The notes under the pieces are model-generated. The model ran no database searches. It saw nothing but the letters and a program-made list of their open reading frames with translations, and had not been told where the DNA came from. This document shows positions 17,254 through 26,074 of a stretch of DNA of 64,000 bases, piece by piece (the first letter of the stretch is position 1; every line of letters starts with the position of its first letter). This DNA is from JAMDEO01 sp963775295 (GTDB lineage Bacteria; Actinomycetota; Thermoleophilia; RBG-16-64-13): contig CAVZIK010000006.1 in assembly GCA_963775295.1 (NCBI GenBank), forward strand, positions 1,426,001 through 1,490,000, given 5' to 3'. The position numbers and the translations under genes were made by a program.

Positions 17254-17988
17254 GACGCGGTTGCCTGGATTTCGGCCGACGTTACTCGCAAGACCTAGCC
17301 GATTGATGAAGCCGGTAGCTAGTGTTTGTGGGAGGCTTCTTCCGGCATCACCATGACCTGATCGTGATCGTTCCGTGGCCGAGCGACATATCGCGCTGTT
17401 CGTTTCCAAGCCGTGGCTCGCTGGCCGATGGTCTTGTTGAGGCTCGGGGGGTTGATACCAATCCCAGCCCTTTGCACCTCGGCGCCTCGGAGAAAAGACA
17501 GCGGGAATGGCAACGACACCCTTGAGCCGCTCATGCGACGCAGGGGCAAGGGGACCGGCTTCTCTCAATCGTCGGGAACAGGCTCTTTTTGGCAAGTGAG
17601 TACCCGTGGTTTCGCCAACGGACCGGGCAGCGGGCTCGCGTGGGATCCGGCCGCCCCTTCTCGCTTGAGCGGGTGTCCGAAAGGATTCGGTAGAGCGGGG
17701 GATTATCGTGAGCGAAGAGTTCGAACTCCCGACCGAGTATCTCCCAGCTTATTGAGCACCAGCGGCATGGTTCTCCGACAATCTTCCGACCGGACGCCGA
17801 AATCCTTCGATCTGAGGCGCTCGCGGGCCGTCCTAACCCAGGGCAGTGCGATGGGCGATCTTCGGGTGGAGCAGACATTCCCATCCTTGCGCAAGCTAAA
17901 GGCGGAGGCCCGCGATGCCGAAGATGGGGGTGTCGGCACCGGTGCGAAGGGCGCATAAGGCGCTTGTTCGGCCGCAGAAGGAGAAATC
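17254..17988 (+). other. Long intergenic stretch without a supportable gene
   Basis: About 735 bases separate the SLH gene from the zinc-ribbon gene. Open frames on both strands here have atypical composition and no recognisable motif. A short frame from GTG 17708 reads MSEEFELPTEYLPAY and then stops; after the stop the same frame runs on for another 19 codons. It may be gene debris, but no family can be named. Confidence 0.4.
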
Positions 17989-18621
17989 GTGGATATTATA
18001 AGTTGTCCCAAGTGCGGAAGGCCTCAGGCGCTGGGATTTCCCTGCCCAGGGTGCGGAGCCGGCGCGACAGCCAAGATGCCGTCAGCGACGGGGTCTGAGG
18101 CCAGACTGCAACAAGGATACAACCCAGGCTCGGTAACTTGCGCCAAATGCGGTGTCAGTCTGCCGTCAGAGGCAGAGTTCTGTATCGCCTGCGGGACGGC
18201 AGTAGCGAGCCGACCATCATGGCAACCGGGGTCGGTTCCTGCCAGGACTCCGGCTGGAACTCAGCCCATCGGCAAGTCCGGATGGTGGGGAAGGCGAACT
18301 CTTCCGCAGATCATCGGTATGGCCTTCGCCGCAGTCGCGGTGGTTGTCGTCATCGCTGTGGTCGCAGTGACCGCCGGTGGCGGCGGCTTGACGCGGCTGT
18401 CCACGGAGGAACTCGCCAGCCAGGTTCAGGCGAGCATAGAACAAACCTATGCAAGCGACCCCGCGACAGCGGATGTCCAGCTTACCGACAACCTCATGCT
18501 CGTGCATCAGAACGGGAACCAGTACCAGGGCGTTATACACGCGGCCCAGAACGGCACGTCCGCCGCGCTAACGGTCGATGTGACCTATGACGGCAAGACC
18601 TTCCTCTGGCAGACCCACTGA
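17989..18621 (+). CDS. Double zinc-ribbon membrane protein
   Basis: GTG 17989 has AAGGAG about six bases upstream. The 210-residue product begins with two zinc ribbons: CPKCGRPQALGFPCPGCG (residues 5-22) and CAKCGVSLPSEAEFCIACG (~48-66). A Pro/Ala-rich linker and one membrane helix (~106-128, IIGMAFAAVAVVVVIAVVAV) follow, then a C-terminal DUF4333-like or small alpha/beta domain (LASQVQASIEQTYASDPAT ... VDVTYDGKTFLWQTH). The layout suggests cytosolic ribbons and an external domain. It is one of three zinc-ribbon membrane genes in a row. Confidence 0.75.
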   Translation: MDIISCPKCGRPQALGFPCPGCGAGATAKMPSATGSEARLQQGYNPGSVTCAKCGVSLPSEAEFCIACGTAVASRPSWQPGSVPARTPAGTQPIGKSGWWGRRTLPQIIGMAFAAVAVVVVIAVVAVTAGGGGLTRLSTEELASQVQASIEQTYASDPATADVQLTDNLMLVHQNGNQYQGVIHAAQNGTSAALTVDVTYDGKTFLWQTH

Positions 18622-18751
18622 CCCGACCTCGATTGCATAGTGGCACCAGAGGCCCCGGGGGAGCTTGCCGCAGACCTCCGGAACGACACGACCCTGCTCA
18701 TGACAGGCGCTACGCGGAATCAGTAGCAGGGCGCTTCGGGACTGGAGTGCA

Positions 18752-19125
18752 ATGCAGACGATCTCAGTATTTGAGGCGCTCGTGATCATGGGCATCGTTG
18801 CCACGTCGGTCTGGGTGCTGATCGACTCCAGCATGCACAAGATTACGGTCAGTGGCTCCAAGCCCTACTCGGTCAACATCGGAGCCGGGGCATGGTTTGA
18901 AAACCTGTCTACTGCTCGGGAAGGTGGGCTTTCCTTACTACCTCTACCGGTGGTCGCAGGTGCTCGGCCAGCGGAGTAGATTGCACGACTTCCAGGAGCC
19001 TACCACGTCGCCGCGGCAACTCCAGGACCTTTCGGATGCGTACTGCCCAGGTTGCGGCCTGAAGTGATGCCTGGAGCAGTCTTCTGCCATGCCCGTGGAG
19101 AAGCAACGGTGGCATCGCGCAGCGG
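18752..19125 (+). pseudogene. Frameshifted zinc-ribbon membrane protein
   Basis: The frame from ATG 18752 gives a membrane helix (VFEALVIMGIVATSVWVLIDSS) and HKITVSGSKPYSVNIGAGAWF, then fails at about 18900. The next frame continues the expected second helix and motif TCLLLGKVGFPYYLYRWSQV and runs to a half zinc ribbon DAYCPGCG at ~19045. A further frame carries the other half, EVMPGAVFCHARGEATVAS. Two frameshifts are therefore needed. The last part is nearly the same at DNA level as the 3' end of the gene at 19301, so the two are duplicates, one broken. Confidence 0.7.
19065..19112 (+). repeat. Zinc-ribbon C-terminus repeat, copy 1
   Basis: The ~48 bases here, coding for VMPGAVFCHARGEATVA, match with a handful of substitutions the bases at about 20021-20068 coding for VMPGAAFCHACGEATVA. 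In this copy the third ribbon cysteine has become arginine (CHAR against CHAC), consistent with decay of the broken gene. Confidence 0.7.
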
Positions 19126-19300
19126 CCTCACTGGGCGGCGGGTAGCTACTGTTGCTCCTTCGGTCGTCTCAAGAGCGTGTACCGAGGGTAGACAAGGGTT
19201 GGCAAGCGTTGCTCATCCGGGTTGGGTGAGTCGCATGAGCTAAGCGAGTCGCCCCCGGATGCCGATATCATTGCCATCAGACCAAGAGGGAGAAGAGGCC

Positions 19301-20080
19301 ATGGACTCCTACGACTACTGTTCCACTTGTGGAAAGTTGGTTCCAACCGGGGTGCCCTGCAAGTACTGCGCGCCTGCTGCCAACCAGCATGGGCTCGCTA
19401 ATGCTCTCCCCATCCAGTACTCCCCAGACTTCCAGACACCGGCACCGGTAGCATCCGCTACCAGCCCGACCATGGTCATAATCATCGTCTTGGAACTGCT
19501 TATTGGCCTGTTTTGGCTGACTCTCGGGGGTCTCCAGCTTTGGGCTGCCACCACGGGAGTTGGGATTCTCGCCGCCGTGGGTATCTGGAACCTTTTCAAC
19601 GGGGCGCTGGGGCTTACCTTCATCAATGAAGTCGTCCGTCAGCGACCTCAAGCGGCCCGGCGAATCGTCATCCAAAGCCTCGTCGGAGCTGGCTGGGCCT
19701 TGATCGCCGGCCTCTGGCTGCAAGCCTGGATTCAGTTTCTCGTGCTACCGCTCTACATCGCCCTAGGCGTGATGATCTGGACCAACTCGACCCACTTCGC
19801 CGAGAAGGCTGCGCCGGATAGGGCGCCGGTTTGGTCAGCCCGCCCACCCGTCCCGCAAGTGGCGTCCTGGGGCCAGGCTCAGCCTCGTTTCCCTGCATCG
19901 GGGAAGACACCGGCCCCGGCCGCGGATGTGCGGGGCGGTCACGATCACGGCGTAGCCGTTGTTGAACGTGCGATGACTGGGGCACGCGCTGCGTACTGCC
20001 CAAAGTGTGGCACCGCGGTGATGCCTGGGGCGGCCTTCTGCCATGCCTGTGGAGAGGCGACCGTGGCTCTCTCGCGGTAA
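19301..20080 (+). CDS. Zinc-ribbon polytopic membrane protein
   Basis: ATG 19301 lies downstream of GAGGGAGAAGAGG; an upstream ATG at 19259 has no SD. The 259-residue product starts with a zinc ribbon (CSTCGKLVPTGVPCKYC, residues 6-22). Three to four hydrophobic segments follow (~54-78, 82-102, 122-150). The C-terminus is a Pro/Ala-rich linker and a second ribbon (YCPKCGTAVMPGAAFCHACG). Such proteins are common in Actinobacteria and Chloroflexi; their roles are mostly unknown. It is a paralogue of the broken gene just upstream. Confidence 0.75.
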   Translation: MDSYDYCSTCGKLVPTGVPCKYCAPAANQHGLANALPIQYSPDFQTPAPVASATSPTMVIIIVLELLIGLFWLTLGGLQLWAATTGVGILAAVGIWNLFNGALGLTFINEVVRQRPQAARRIVIQSLVGAGWALIAGLWLQAWIQFLVLPLYIALGVMIWTNSTHFAEKAAPDRAPVWSARPPVPQVASWGQAQPRFPASGKTPAPAADVRGGHDHGVAVVERAMTGARAAYCPKCGTAVMPGAAFCHACGEATVALSR

Positions 20081-20840
20081 GCTCTCATCGGGGTCAGGTG
20101 TCCACGCGAAGCAAGCCAAAGACTACGGGGGAGCCAAGCCAAGTCGGGCCGACCCCGTGGGAACAGACGTGATGTCTCGTCTAGGGCTGGACCTGCAGTC
20201 TGCTGAGGGATCATGACGAGTCTGCCGAAGTCGCGAAGTTGCGGGATTAGGGCGTCACGATGAGCCAATAGTGATGGCGAACAAAGGGACCTTACGTCCA
20301 TCGTCTTTCTGGACCTGGGCCCAAAGCGTGCGGATATCACCCTCGAACGCGAATCGACGCTTAGGCCGTATCCCGGCTACTGCAGCGACGGAAAGAGGTA
20401 GTTGTACACCGATGTGGCGTGTCGCTCGAACAGCTCGCCAAAACGCCGCCGCCTCCCCTTCAACGGCTCGTTCCCACAGCCTGCGATCTGAATAGGTGCT
20501 CATGTAAGGGCAGTGTCCGCTCCCCGGAAAGAACTTCCCGACGCAGGGCACGGTCTGTCGTTCCGCGTCCTTCCCTGGACGGATGATCGAGTCATGCTAC
20601 TGGGCTGTAGTAACAAGGAGATGGACTAGACAAGACAATCACGTCTGAGGGCTCGGCGACGAGCGGATGACTGGGGTCTCATCCGGACTCCGTGGCCACA
20701 CGGCATAGGAACCGTGGCGGAGTGTGTAGACCCGCATTTCGTCCGCTACGGCGCTGTCGAGCTGGAACAATGACGGTGGATCTGTTGGCGGCGATCTGCG
20801 TCAGATTACAGGGCCGCGGGCGACCAGACTTTGTACCTAG
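20081..20840. other. Intergenic stretch with at most one doubtful ORF
   Basis: About 760 bases lie between the zinc-ribbon gene and the convergent M41-like gene. The only frame with some coding character is on the minus strand at 20255-20503. Apart from that nothing recognisable was seen, and no terminator-like hairpin with a T tract stands out. Confidence 0.4.
20255..20503 (-). CDS. Doubtful small hypothetical protein
   Basis: From ATG 20503 this frame gives 82 residues: a helix rich in Arg, Glu and Ala (RRLWERAVEGEAAAFWRAVR), then GVQLPLSVAAVAGIRPKRRF and GRKVPLFAITIGSS. The amphipathic helix looks protein-like, but there is no SD and no known family. It may be real, a gene fragment, or chance in GC-rich DNA. 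Confidence 0.25.
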   Translation of the reverse strand: MSTYSDRRLWERAVEGEAAAFWRAVRATRHIGVQLPLSVAAVAGIRPKRRFAFEGDIRTLWAQVQKDDGRKVPLFAITIGSS

Positions 20841-21437
20841 CTAGATCCGCTCCTTCGGCGGCGGCGGAATATAGATGGGACCATCGAACCCGGGGTGTTG
20901 TAGGATTGGTGGACGCGCCGAGGGGGCGCCATGAGCGATGCCGGCGACCTGTAGCGCGGTCAGGGTCTTTTCCACAAGGAGGGCTTGCGCGACGGCTTCG
21001 ATCGCACCCCACGAGTCGATAACTAGCTCTTCGGCACGCTCGTACATCCTTTGCAGTGGCGGCGCAACCTCATATTCGATTCGCTCAGGATTACTGCAAT
21101 CAGCTACCGCCGAGCTGTGATGGTACGCCAAGTCAACCGCGTGGTGGTCATCCGGGGTGATCCGACCCCACATGTCGTCGAGCGTAGGCCACACGCGATC
21201 GGCATAGACGGAGTCAGCAATGTAACCAGCGAGCGTGATGACGGCCCTGTCCATTAGCAGGACGTCGTGGTCCCCCTCGAAGACCTGTTCATTAATGTCA
21301 GGCATGGGAAGAAACCGCAGATGGCCGTTGCTATCTGCCTGGGGGATGACGGTTACATACTCAAAGGGTCGCCAGAGCGCCCAGGTGGCCACGGCGTGGG
21401 CAGCTTCGTGGTAAGCAACACGTTCTTCTAGGGTCAT
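20841..21437 (-). CDS. Stand-alone M41-like zinc peptidase domain protein
   Basis: ATG 21437 has GGAGG seven bases upstream; the frame further upstream lacks coding character. The ~198-residue product carries HEAAH at residues 10-14, the zinc-binding site of FtsH-type (M41) peptidases, in the family context RVAYHEAAHAVATWAL. Further conserved-looking parts include DRAVITLAGYIAD, matching the helix that follows in FtsH, and DDHHAVDLAY with possible third ligand Asp/His. There is no AAA ATPase domain and no membrane helix, so this would be a soluble single-domain relative. Substrate unknown. Confidence 0.7.
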   Translation of the reverse strand: MTLEERVAYHEAAHAVATWALWRPFEYVTVIPQADSNGHLRFLPMPDINEQVFEGDHDVLLMDRAVITLAGYIADSVYADRVWPTLDDMWGRITPDDHHAVDLAYHHSSAVADCSNPERIEYEVAPPLQRMYERAEELVIDSWGAIEAVAQALLVEKTLTALQVAGIAHGAPSARPPILQHPGFDGPIYIPPPPKERI

Positions 21438-21815
21438 GATCCGACCTCCTCGGGGTTGCGATGTAGCTGTATTCTTCTGGCTGCGCCCCTGCGCTGGCCA
21501 TTGGAGGGCCCGTAAGTAACGCCTTGCGCGGGTTTGACCCCTGCCGGACGTTTGTAGCAAGACAACTTGCCTTGTTCCTTCCTGGACCAGTTTCCTGGTC
21601 CGCTCAGTGTCTTAGACAGGCCACGTACTCTTCCAAAGTACTCCGTCGTTTGCCCATCACGATGTAACGATGGTGATTCAGGCCTATGGGCTTGTCCGAA
21701 GCGGTTGCCCGATCTACAGATCCCGCCCCCGATTGATCGTCACGTCCCCCGGGTAACTACCAAAGCGTCAAAGTCCGTGCACCACTGATCGCTACGGGCG
21801 ATTGTCAGCAAGCGC
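21438..21815. other. Divergent intergenic region with a small hairpin
   Basis: This 378-base gap separates the divergent peptidase and dioxygenase genes. A perfect 7-bp hairpin lies at 21584-21601 (GGACCAG, TTTC loop, CTGGTCC) without a T tract. Promoters for both genes are expected here, but none can be named with confidence. Confidence 0.35.
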
Positions 21816-22505
21816 TTGACAGGGCGGCTATCCAGCAAAGGGCGAGTGAAGCACGTGAAAGACGCTATTGAGAGCAAGGGCTTCCTCTTGGTTGAGGGTC
21901 ACAGGCCGGAACGAACCACCGAAGAAGTGGCTCGCACCATGGGGGTTGTGACTCACATCGACGGGCTGCCGCTTGTACAGAGGCTGATTCCGCAGACTCA
22001 GGAGGAGTCCACGGAAAACCTGTACAGCGGTCATTTCGGGCTGGGCAAATTCCCGTGGCACAGCGATCTAGCGCATTGGTACGCTCCGCCGCGGTACTTC
22101 ATGCTCAGATGCATAGTGCCTGGGTCCAGCGTCTATACATGTGTCCTCAGGTCCGACGAGGTCGCCGATCAATTGGGCATGTCGGTCGCGGCGCGGGCAC
22201 TGTTCACCCCGCGAAAGCCCGTCGGTGGCCGGACAGTGCTGCTGCCGTTGATTCAAAAAGGGGACCGTCAACGTCTCCTCCGATGGGACCAGCTATTCCT
22301 GCTTCCGCAAACGAGTGACGCCGAACGCGCTCGCTCATTGCTCATGGACATCGACGCCAGATTTGAGTTCGAGAAGATCTACCTTTCAAAGCCCGGAGAC
22401 ACGGTCATTATCGACAATTGGAGGATGCTCCACGGACGCGGCGAGGTACCAACGAGCGAGAAACATAGAGTACTGGAGCGTGTCTACTTGGAGGCATTGA
22501 TATGA
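21816..22505 (+). CDS. TauD/TfdA-like Fe(II)/2-oxoglutarate dioxygenase
   Basis: A protein of about 229 residues with the facial-triad pattern of TauD-type dioxygenases: HxD at H82/D84 in FPWHSDLAHW, a distal histidine H206 in IDNWRMLHGRG, and an arginine ~13-16 residues later (HRVLERVYL) for 2-oxoglutarate. The strand PPRYFMLRCIVPG is also typical. The substrate is unknown; relatives hydroxylate taurine, amino acids or antibiotics. The start is uncertain: TTG 21816 gives the longest form, and GTG 21846 or 21855 would also keep all motifs. Its stop overlaps the next gene's ATG by four bases. Confidence 0.82.
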   Translation: MTGRLSSKGRVKHVKDAIESKGFLLVEGHRPERTTEEVARTMGVVTHIDGLPLVQRLIPQTQEESTENLYSGHFGLGKFPWHSDLAHWYAPPRYFMLRCIVPGSSVYTCVLRSDEVADQLGMSVAARALFTPRKPVGGRTVLLPLIQKGDRQRLLRWDQLFLLPQTSDAERARSLLMDIDARFEFEKIYLSKPGDTVIIDNWRMLHGRGEVPTSEKHRVLERVYLEALI

Positions 22506-23437
22506 CCGCAGAGGGGGCTCCCCACATTTGGTCCCGCGAAGCGCTTGTCGCTAAGGCGCAACGCTATGCGGATGAGATGTTGAAGCAGGAACGAGGCGAC
22601 TGGCTGTTTGGTTTCTGGGCTTCGCTGTGTCTTGAAATGTTGCTCCGGGCAGTGGTTGCGGACACGTCTCCGGTGCTCCTTGCCGACAACAAGGACTGGA
22701 ACAACGTCTACTTTGGGCTGGGGCAGCAGCCGAGTGCAGCCAAGTTCACTCCGAGATCCATACAAACAAATGAGGTCATCAGTCGACTTGAATCGATCGC
22801 GCCCTCCTTTACCAAGGAAATGCAGAACTTCACCACTGGATTCGTGGTCCGCCGAAATGGCGAGTTGCATTCGGGTGAACTTGCATTCGATGGACTGCGT
22901 ACCTCGGACTGGCTCGGTACCTTCTATATGACGTGTCAGGTCCTTCTCGAAGTGCTTGGCGAGCGCCTGGATCTTATCTTTGGCCAGGAAGAAGAGCGAC
23001 TCGCCGCCAACCTCATCGACGCCCTTAAAGACGACGCAGCCAAGGCGGTCATGGGCACGATTGTGGCCCACAGGAAGGTATGGGAGGAGAAGACGGAGGA
23101 GGAACGAGAAACCCTCAAACAGCAGGCCGAACTATTCGCCCGCCGGCAGGCCGGGCATGTGGTCACATGCCCGGCCTGCGGTACGGCCGCTCTGCTTCGT
23201 GGGGATCCCAGTCATCCACCGGTTGTCTCGCTTGAAGACGACACCATAGTTGAGCGGCAACAGATGCTACCTGCGAGTTTTGAGTGTGGGGCCTGCGGCC
23301 TCAGAATTTCGGGCTATTCCAAGCTGCATGCCGCCAATCTGGGCGACAGCTTTGCCGAGACGACGCGGTACGATGCGACGGACTATTTCGGGGTCGGGGA
23401 CAAGGCGATTGAGTGGGATCCCGACTTCAACGAGTGA
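22502..23437 (+). CDS. Hypothetical protein with C-terminal zinc ribbon
   Basis: A 311-residue protein translationally coupled (ATGA overlap) to the dioxygenase. The N-terminal ~150 residues are helical (DWLFGFWASLCLEMLLRAVV, ELHSGELAF, TFYMTCQVLLEVLGERLDLI) and resemble the HEPN-type or DUF4145-like helical fold in pattern, though the HEPN RxxxxH motif is only weakly matched (RRNGELHSG). A coiled segment follows, then a split zinc ribbon, CPACGTAALL (~223) and CGACGLRISG (~263). No catalytic motif is certain. The coupling suggests a shared role with the dioxygenase. Confidence 0.6.
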   Translation: MTAEGAPHIWSREALVAKAQRYADEMLKQERGDWLFGFWASLCLEMLLRAVVADTSPVLLADNKDWNNVYFGLGQQPSAAKFTPRSIQTNEVISRLESIAPSFTKEMQNFTTGFVVRRNGELHSGELAFDGLRTSDWLGTFYMTCQVLLEVLGERLDLIFGQEEERLAANLIDALKDDAAKAVMGTIVAHRKVWEEKTEEERETLKQQAELFARRQAGHVVTCPACGTAALLRGDPSHPPVVSLEDDTIVERQQMLPASFECGACGLRISGYSKLHAANLGDSFAETTRYDATDYFGVGDKAIEWDPDFNE

Positions 23438-23780
23438 TTGGCCCCAAGGGTGTGGTCCGCCATCCGGGTCACCAAGTTCCCGTGCCCGGGCGCCCGAGGA
23501 CACAGTCCCCTGACTGTAGCCCGGAGGTAAATCAGCTATAGAGCGGCAGCCGAACGTCATCACACCAGGGTGTCGACGGAAGGCAATTCAGGCGCGTCTT
23601 ATCGACCACCATGCGCAAATAGTGATGGCGCGGCTCGGAACGGGCGGAGCCGTCTGAGGGCCAGCAGCATGGAGTGAGGCGAGCGGAACCTTAGAGCCGC
23701 GGAAACCGAGCGGCTGCGGACAAGGCCCCCTTTATCTAGAAGCGTTGGTCGGGCTGGCAGGCGGACGCGGGTAGCGAGCC
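23438..23780. other. Intergenic stretch, nothing certain
   Basis: These 343 bases lie between two convergent genes. Small imperfect inverted repeats occur (for example CACACCAGGGTGT near 23562-23574), but no gene, tRNA or terminator with a T tract was seen. It is one plausible place for the left boundary of the integrated element, but no copy of the tRNA-Arg 3' end was found by eye. Confidence 0.35.
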
Positions 23781-24944
23781 TCAGGACTCCTCCTCGTCCT
23801 CTTCCGCCGGTAGTTCTACGAAGACCAAGCCGTTGTCGCCATCGTGGGGTGCATGATGATCAAAGCCACCGTACAGGATGTCGTCGGGGATCCGGTTAGG
23901 AAAGGCCTCGCAGGAGTAGACGTTCGCGCGCCGGGCGCAGCGGTGGCAAATGACCTGCTGCTCTAGGGAAGCCCCTGCTGCCGCCACAGCCTTCCTCGGG
24001 GGAGTCCCGGAACCGAGCTGTGCTTGTGACTCTTTCCTTGAGCGGCGTTGGCGACCAGCGCTCGGGGGTTCTTCTTCGGAACCGGATGGGTTAGCCACCC
24101 CGATGTTGATTTGCTGCTGGCCGCCAATGTTCGTCTGAGCCACTATGGTCGGCCGGCCAAGGCGCCTTACCTCCTGGAGCGCTCGCGCGGCCCTGAGTAG
24201 ATCGCTCTGCAACGTGGAGACGTGTCGATCCCACGCATGTAGATCGCTCCAGGTGATGTCTTCTCGCTCGCGGGTAGCCCGTCCGGCCTCCGCGAGGTTC
24301 ACGGCCAGGAGGTTGAGCGAGTATCTATGAATCAGTTGACGCTCCAGTTCGCCGTCGCCGGGATTTGTCAGGTTGCGACGGACGTCCTTGAGCCACATCC
24401 GTCTCGTCTCCAGGTTGATGAAGTCGCCACCGCCTGACAGAAGAAGTAGCTTCTCCTCAGCGATATGGGCGACATCCCCGTAGAGAATGACGAGATCCGG
24501 ACGGTCCTTGATCAACTCGACTAATGTCTGCGAGGCGCCGGGACCCCCCTTGCGGAAAGTCTCCAGGGCCTCGCGGACATCTTGCAGATCTTGAGGGGGC
24601 TTAGCGAGGGATTGACCTTCTTCCATGAGTTCCTCCTCGGGGTTTCGACGTTTTCTCCATTGACCGTGGTGACGGTGGTAGCCCATCGCGACCAGACCTG
24701 CCTTCATGCTCACTGCGCTGAAAGCGGCAACAGCCTTGAGGGTCTGAGCAATGTCGCTGAGTTCCTCGCGCTCCTTCTTGCGCCTGGCTCGGTCGAGTTC
24801 GCGGAGTTCTCGCCGGCGCTCGTCCTCGGAGGCGGCGAACTCAGCAGCCGGACCGATGCCGACATACTCGCGTTGCACCCGGCCGTCGACCCGGCGGGAG
24901 CGGCAGTAGTAGAGGCCTTTGCCCTTGCGCGTCTCCCATGCCAT
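23781..24944 (-). CDS. Hypothetical protein, 387 residues
   Basis: The N-terminus YYCRSRRVDGRVQREYVG is a pattern often seen in uncharacterised proteins from plasmids and large-genome bacteria, followed by a highly charged helix (ERRRELRELDRARRKKEREE) that may form a coiled coil. Residues ~110-235 form a helical domain (DVREALETFRKGGPGASQTL, DLVILYGDVAHIAEEKLLLL). The C-terminus has a Ser/Arg-rich linker and a CxxC...C element (CHRCARRANVYSC) that may bind zinc. No family was recognised. It lies just left of the replication genes and may be cargo of the mobile element or host DNA. Confidence 0.55.
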   Translation of the reverse strand: MAWETRKGKGLYYCRSRRVDGRVQREYVGIGPAAEFAASEDERRRELRELDRARRKKEREELSDIAQTLKAVAAFSAVSMKAGLVAMGYHRHHGQWRKRRNPEEELMEEGQSLAKPPQDLQDVREALETFRKGGPGASQTLVELIKDRPDLVILYGDVAHIAEEKLLLLSGGGDFINLETRRMWLKDVRRNLTNPGDGELERQLIHRYSLNLLAVNLAEAGRATREREDITWSDLHAWDRHVSTLQSDLLRAARALQEVRRLGRPTIVAQTNIGGQQQINIGVANPSGSEEEPPSAGRQRRSRKESQAQLGSGTPPRKAVAAAGASLEQQVICHRCARRANVYSCEAFPNRIPDDILYGGFDHHAPHDGDNGLVFVELPAEEDEEES

Positions 24945-25260
24945 CTGTGTTACCGATTCTCCATTTCCCCGCCTGTCACTTGACTCTTGGCGTTGTGCCC
25001 TACGCGGCCCCCGTGGGGGCGCCTACGACGCGAACCTGTGCAGTTGCCCTTGTTCAGTGCGATCCGGCTTCATGACGTTGGCGGCAAGATCGTTTTTCTG
25101 TTCATCAACCGGCTCCGTTCACGGATGCTTAGGGACCGAGGTCGCGACCGGAGCGAACCCCGGAATGGGTCCGGCAGCGTAAGTGATGGATCGGTGAAAC
25201 GCGAGCGCCGGCGGCTGTAATCTGAAACCCCCGCTTTGCAGGTATTTGTCCACACGGCTA
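24945..25260. other. Intergenic stretch with a short GC hairpin
   Basis: The 316 bases between two minus-strand genes contain a 6-bp hairpin GCCCCC/GGGGGC at 25007-25020. It has no T tract on either strand and so is a weak terminator candidate. No ORF with coding character was found. Confidence 0.35.
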
Positions 25261-26058
25261 TCACTTACGGAGCTTTCGGTCCGGGGACACCGCGAGATCG
25301 GCTTTCGGCCTCCGGGTGCCCCGGCTGCCATTTCTGCTTCGCTCTTGGCGCCGAAGCTGCCGTTTTCGTGCCTGAACCTGTCGTTTCACGTCCTTCTGGA
25401 TGGATTCCGCCTCCTTTTTGGCCTCCTCGTGATCGCTCGGGTCAGCGAATTCCTCCCAGTCGGTGAAGAGCAGCCGGTCGGGTAGATTGTCGAATTCAAA
25501 GAGTCGGGAGCCCCCGTCGAAGCGAAAGCTGCGGTGCAGACGCCGAACGCATCTCAGGGCGCCAGGAAGCCCGGTGAGGTCAGACAACCTGTCCTTGGTG
25601 ATGTCGAAGCTGTACTGGTCGCCCTCGGCCTCGGTGAGGCGGACGTACTCAAGGGTTAGGTAGACGAGAAGATCCGAATGGCGGAATTCTCCACGGCGCA
25701 ATCGATGGAGCAGGACCTGGAAGGCGAAGCTGTGAATGGACGCCACGGAGTCATCTGGCTTTGCCCGGCTGCAGGGAACGTCGAGGTACCGCGTGGCCAG
25801 GTTGCGACCCTTGGCCTGAAATCCAGGTCTCGTTTTCATCCAGCCGCGGCGCGTGAAGAAACGCCGGGTCTGACGGACCTTGGCGATGCTCATCTTCAGG
25901 ATCGTGGCCATTTCCAAATCCGATTGGTAGAAGGGCCCCCGGAGGCTGAACTCCGAGATGATCAGGATGACGAAGAGACGCTCGCGCGCGGTCCGCGCCC
26001 GGAAGCCCGGATGCTCCATGAGGCCCTGGGAGAGAACGAAGGAGTTGGCTATGGCCAT
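25261..26058 (-). CDS. Putative replication or DNA-binding protein with winged-helix character
   Basis: ATG 26058 is chosen because the longer frame would overlap the upstream gene's end; GGGGAAG lies just before it. The ~265-residue product has an N-terminal helix-turn-helix-like block (FYQSDLEMATILKMSIAKVRQ) followed by a wing-like TRRGWMKTRPGF. A second HTH-like block lies near DLLVYLTLEYVRL and ITKDRLSDLTGLPGALRCVRR. The tail is strongly basic (KRQVQARKRQLRRQERSRN). Two winged-helix units resemble plasmid Rep or primosome-type proteins (DnaD/RepA), so a role in element replication or its control is inferred. Confidence 0.5.
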   Translation of the reverse strand: MAIANSFVLSQGLMEHPGFRARTARERLFVILIISEFSLRGPFYQSDLEMATILKMSIAKVRQTRRFFTRRGWMKTRPGFQAKGRNLATRYLDVPCSRAKPDDSVASIHSFAFQVLLHRLRRGEFRHSDLLVYLTLEYVRLTEAEGDQYSFDITKDRLSDLTGLPGALRCVRRLHRSFRFDGGSRLFEFDNLPDRLLFTDWEEFADPSDHEEAKKEAESIQKDVKRQVQARKRQLRRQERSRNGSRGTRRPKADLAVSPDRKLRK

Positions 26059-26074
26059 GTCTTCCCCGCGGCGG

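Noticed and set aside
17413..17958. 181-codon plus-strand ORF in the gap before the zinc-ribbon genes
   Set aside because: Arg/Ser/Gly-rich composition with no SD or recognisable motif; GC-rich DNA yields such frames often.
23510..23560. tRNA-like D-arm pattern near 23530, considered as a left att site
   Set aside because: It does not continue into an anticodon arm or T-arm and does not match the tRNA-Arg 3' end.
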